A stretch of 8,196 nucleotides of DNA from Bacteroidota bacterium (lineage in GTDB: Bacteria; Bacteroidota; Bacteroidia; Bacteroidales; Prolixibacteraceae): contig JAMDDG010000329.1 in assembly GCA_023488865.1 (NCBI GenBank), positions 1 through 8,196 of the forward strand, in the 5' to 3' direction. The position numbers were made by a program, and so were the translations under genes. Every line of letters begins with the position of its first letter. Within the stretch, counting starts at the first letter, position 1. Below, one piece after another: positions 5,862 to 8,196 of the stretch. Under the pieces are notes generated by a model, which was given only the letters and a program-made list of their open reading frames with translations, did not search any database and had not been told where the DNA came from.

Positions 5862-7607
5862 ATGGAAGAAATAAGAATAGGAGTATATGTTTGCTGGTGC
5901 GGAACCAATATTTCAAGAATGGTTGATGTTGAGGATGTTGCCAGGGAAATTGAGACGTTGCCTTATGTTGTGGTAGCACGCGATTACAAATACATGTGTT
6001 CCGATCCGGGACAGGACTTGATAATCAACGATATAATAAAACACAAACTAAACCGGATAGTAGTCGCAGCATGCTCACCCAGAATTCATGAATTAACATT
6101 CAGGAAAGCGTTGGAAAATGCCGGATTAAATCCGTATATGTTTGAAATGGCAAATATCCGTGAGCACGTCTCGTGGGTACATACCAACAGGGAAGATGCC
6201 ACCAGAAAAGCCAAAGCGCTGGTAGCCGGGGCAGTTAGCCGGGTACGTTGGCACAGTTCACTGGATAAACGTTTCGTTGATATAAATCCGGCAACTTTAA
6301 TTATTGGAGGTGGGATTTCAGGAATTTCAGCAGCGCTTGAAATTGCTGATGCGGGCAAACAGGTTTATCTCATTGAAAAGACAGGGCAATTGGGAGGTTA
6401 CGCGGCAAAAATCGACCTCTCCGCTCCCTTTATGTACAGTGCTCCCCAAATGATTAATCCTAAAATTGACAAGATATTCAAACATCCACAAATCAAGGTT
6501 TTTCTAAATACCCAAGTGGAAGAAATGAGCGGATACTTTGGAAATTTTACAACCAAAATTAAAACGGAAAAAGATCATGAGGTTGAATTAAAATTTGGAA
6601 ACATAATTCTGGCAATCGGGTTAAGCACTTTCGATCCTTCAGTAATTGAAAACTACAAATACGGAAAAATTCCGGATGTTATTACTTCACTCGAATTTGA
6701 ACAGTGCTTAAAATCAGGAAAGATCTTAAGAAAAGACGGGAGTGTTCCCAAAAATGTGGCAATTATTCACTGCGTAGGAAGCCGGAATTCAAATTATCAT
6801 GATTATTGTTCAAGGCTTTGCTGCAAGAATGCGTTGAAATATTCTAACCTGGTGCGTGCTGCAATTCCTGATGCAAATATTTTTGAAATGTATTCCGATA
6901 TGCGCGCCATGGGCGATGGTTGCGAAGAACTGTATTCGGTCACCTCCCGCAAGAATGTAATGTTTTTAATGTTCGACCAAAAAAACGGAATGCCCGACAT
7001 CAGAGAAGCATTACCAAATGACAATTGTAAGATGGTAATTGAAATGGATGAAAAACTTTCGGGTGAACGAATTGAAATACCTGCTGATCTGGTAATTCTG
7101 ATGGTTGCCATAGAAGCGCAAAAAGAAGCTAAAAAACTGGCACAAGCTATCGGAATAAGCATGTGTGGAAACCAGTTTTTTATTGAGCGTCATCCAAAAC
7201 TCGACCCTGTTGCTACTACAACTGATGGCGTATTTATTGTTGGAAGTTGCCAGGCGCCAAAAGGCATCCCCCATTCTGTGGCACAAGCAAGGGCTGCAAC
7301 TGCACGGATTCTGGCCAGAATAAACGTTGGGCACGTTGAAGTGGAAGCTGCTATAGCCAAAGTAAATGAAGATATTTGCTGCGGATGCCAAACCTGTATC
7401 AGCGTTTGTCCATATTCTGCAATTAGCCTCGATGAAGAAAAACATGTATCGGTAGTAAACGAGGTTCTTTGCAAAGGCTGCGGAACATGTAGCTCAGCCT
7501 GCCCCAACGGGGCTATCCGTGCACAACATTTTACGGATACACAAATTCTTTCCCAAATAGATGGATTACTTGAAAAATCACTTCAACTACAGGAGGGTTT
7601 ACTATGA
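5862..7607 (+). CDS. Second HdrA-like protein, N-terminal cluster domain and C-terminal 2x[4Fe-4S] ferredoxin
   Basis: This 581-residue HdrA paralogue has the parts missing from the first. The N-terminal domain (1-140) keeps canonical motifs: YVCWCGTNIS (C11, C13), YKYMCSDPGQ (C46) and VVAACSPRIHE (C71). The FAD fold has GGGISG (149-154), IEKTGQLGGY, HCVGSRNSNYHDYCSRLCC (C304, C316, C320, C321) and GSCQAPKGIPHSVAQA. The C-terminal ferredoxin binds two clusters (C506/C509/C512/C516 and C537/C540/C543/C547). Between GGY and FGNIILAIG there is no inserted ferredoxin and no cysteine; the DCxAC motif is replaced by MYSAPQMINP. The flavin-domain segments RAFGKGYEEFYE and VGMEP of the first copy are RAMGDGCEELYS and VAIEAQ here, so its FAD may be tuned differently or lost. 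QmoB is the nearest functional analogue, but QmoB ends in an MvhD-like domain, which here is the separate next gene. The stop overlaps the mvhD-like start by four bases (ATGA). Confidence 0.93.
   Translation: MEEIRIGVYVCWCGTNISRMVDVEDVAREIETLPYVVVARDYKYMCSDPGQDLIINDIIKHKLNRIVVAACSPRIHELTFRKALENAGLNPYMFEMANIREHVSWVHTNREDATRKAKALVAGAVSRVRWHSSLDKRFVDINPATLIIGGGISGISAALEIADAGKQVYLIEKTGQLGGYAAKIDLSAPFMYSAPQMINPKIDKIFKHPQIKVFLNTQVEEMSGYFGNFTTKIKTEKDHEVELKFGNIILAIGLSTFDPSVIENYKYGKIPDVITSLEFEQCLKSGKILRKDGSVPKNVAIIHCVGSRNSNYHDYCSRLCCKNALKYSNLVRAAIPDANIFEMYSDMRAMGDGCEELYSVTSRKNVMFLMFDQKNGMPDIREALPNDNCKMVIEMDEKLSGERIEIPADLVILMVAIEAQKEAKKLAQAIGISMCGNQFFIERHPKLDPVATTTDGVFIVGSCQAPKGIPHSVAQARAATARILARINVGHVEVEAAIAKVNEDICCGCQTCISVCPYSAISLDEEKHVSVVNEVLCKGCGTCSSACPNGAIRAQHFTDTQILSQIDGLLEKSLQLQEGLL
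7591..7596 (+). promoter_or_regulatory. Strong Shine-Dalgarno for the mvhD-like gene
   Basis: AGGAGG lies inside the end of the preceding HdrA-like gene, seven bases before the ATG at 7604. It fixes that start and, with the ATGA overlap at 7604-7607, points to translational coupling. Such a full anti-16S match is unusual next to the other genes here, which start without one. Confidence 0.75.
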
Positions 7608-8029
7608 ATTTCGAACCAACAATAATAGCGTTCCTATGCAACTGGTGCTCCTACACCGGTGCCGACTTAGCCGGAACTTCCCGGTTGAAGTATGCACACA
7701 ATATCCGTATTATACGACTGATGTGTTCCGGTAGGGTAGATCCAACTTTTGTACTGGAATCGTTTAAGAAAGGCGCCGATGGGGTACTGATCTGTGGGTG
7801 TCATCCTGGTGATTGCCATTATCACGAGGGAAATTACAAATGCCTGCGCAGGTACCATTTCCTCACAAAATATATTACGCAATTAGGCATTGAACCTGAA
7901 CGGTTGCATTTGGAATGGATCAGCGCTAGCGAAGGGAAACAATTTGCGGAATTGATCGATTCATTTACTGAAACAATGAGGGAATTGGGCCCTTGTAAAA
8001 TTAAAAATGTGATTGAAACTTATACATAG
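7604..8029 (+). CDS. mvhD: MvhD-type [2Fe-2S] subunit (hydrogenase-HdrA adaptor)
   Basis: MvhD is the small iron-sulfur subunit that carries electrons between the [NiFe]-hydrogenase MvhAG and HdrA. The 141-residue product is the normal size for the stand-alone form. Its cysteines follow the family pattern: FLCNWCSYTGAD (C12, C15), RLMCSGRVDP (C41), ICGCHPGDCHY (C64, C66, C71) and C80, with C131 near the end. There is no signal peptide or membrane helix, so it is cytoplasmic. In sulfate reducers a related domain is fused to QmoB, and in some anaerobes to HdrA; here it is separate, placed between the HdrA-like gene with the C-terminal ferredoxin and the hydrogenase small subunit. That is the order expected if it bridges the two. 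The start is set by the AGGAGG at 7591. The gene symbol denotes family, not proven orthology. Confidence 0.94.
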   Translation: MNFEPTIIAFLCNWCSYTGADLAGTSRLKYAHNIRIIRLMCSGRVDPTFVLESFKKGADGVLICGCHPGDCHYHEGNYKCLRRYHFLTKYITQLGIEPERLHLEWISASEGKQFAELIDSFTETMRELGPCKIKNVIETYT

Positions 8030-8032
8030 GAG
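8028..8032 (+). promoter_or_regulatory. Shine-Dalgarno for the hydrogenase small-subunit gene
   Basis: AGGAG overlaps the stop codon of the mvhD-like gene and is seven bases before the ATG at 8040. It supports that start and translation linked to the upstream gene. Confidence 0.7.
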
Positions 8033-8039
8033 ATTGATT

Positions 8040-8196
8040 ATGTCTGAAGAAGAAAATAAACCAAAACTTAAACTCGCGGTATACTGGGGAGCCGCTTGCG
8101 GAGGGTGTTGTGTTTCAGTTCTCGATGTCCATGAAAAATTGTTCGATGTTGTGGCCAACGCCGATCTGGTTTTCTGGCCTATCGCCCTTGATATTA
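8040..8196 (+). CDS. mvhG: [NiFe]-hydrogenase small subunit, MvhG-like (3' end outside window)
   Basis: Only the first 52 codons are inside the window. After a short charged leader the sequence reads AVYWGAACGGCCVSVLDVHE, then ADLVFWPIALDI, the N-terminal pattern of group 3 hydrogenase small subunits: CxxC for the proximal [4Fe-4S] cluster (C20, C23), then LD, then FWP. There is no twin-arginine signal, so the enzyme is cytoplasmic, as for Mvh-type enzymes and unlike uptake hydrogenases of groups 1 and 2. Placement right after an mvhD-like gene supports the Hdr-linked group 3c type; group 3 oxidoreductase-type small subunits share the motif. The residue after the second ligand, normally acidic in this family (CGGCE), is a cysteine (C24). 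The large catalytic subunit is expected next, outside the window. The gap from the previous stop is 10 bases. Confidence 0.88.
   Translation, partial: MSEEENKPKLKLAVYWGAACGGCCVSVLDVHEKLFDVVANADLVFWPIALDI

Noticed and set aside
7011..7507. Minus-strand open frames of 105-144 codons within the second HdrA gene
   Set aside because: They lie antisense to a strongly supported coding sequence, have low-complexity composition, and show no domain motifs; they are shadows of the real gene.
2846..8196. Methanogen-type CoM-S-S-CoB heterodisulfide reductase
   Set aside because: No HdrB with CCG domains is present in the window, the HdrC part is fused to a cytochrome b, and the surrounding genes look bacterial.

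Overview
The window looks like an anaerobic or facultative member of the Bacteroidota, perhaps a Marinilabiliales/Prolixibacteraceae-type lineage. This is an inference from AT-rich intergenic DNA, gene starts mostly without a Shine-Dalgarno sequence, and a Bacteroidota-like Crp/Fnr regulator. No 16S rRNA or other strict marker is present. All seven genes are connected by one theme: a [NiFe]-hydrogenase attached to a heterodisulfide-reductase/Qmo-type flavin and iron-sulfur electron-transfer module.

Layout. Positions 1-1670 (minus strand) hold most of hypF, the carbamoyltransferase that builds the CN ligands of the [NiFe] site; its C-terminus lies beyond the window edge. A 293-base divergent spacer (1671-1963) separates it from an FNR-like Crp-family regulator (1964-2671, plus strand). 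A 174-base spacer follows. It carries a good FNR/CRP-type palindrome, TTGAC-N4-ATCAT, at 2687-2700, upstream of a tight five-gene operon. The operon genes are an HdrA-like flavoprotein (2846-4657), a QmoC-like HdrC-cytochrome b fusion (4660-5850), a second HdrA-like flavoprotein (5862-7607), an MvhD-type [2Fe-2S] adaptor (7604-8029, overlapping the previous stop), and the start of an MvhG-type hydrogenase small subunit (8040 to the edge). The catalytic large subunit is expected just downstream.

How the genes may work together. In methanogens, MvhAGD passes electrons from H2 to the FAD of HdrA, which splits them between ferredoxin and HdrBC. Here no HdrB is visible. HdrC is instead fused to a six-helix membrane cytochrome b, as in QmoC of sulfate reducers, so a membrane quinone is the likely second partner. 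The inferred complex couples H2, a low-potential carrier such as ferredoxin, and menaquinone. It could run as bifurcation (H2 to ferredoxin plus quinone) or as confurcation (quinol plus ferredoxin to H2).

The most striking feature is that the two HdrA paralogues are complementary. The first has the inserted ferredoxin domain and the flavin-site DCxAC motif but has lost the N-terminal cysteines and has no C-terminal ferredoxin. The second has the N-terminal cysteines and the C-terminal 2x[4Fe-4S] ferredoxin but lacks the insert and DCxAC. Together they carry one full archaeal-type HdrA cofactor set.
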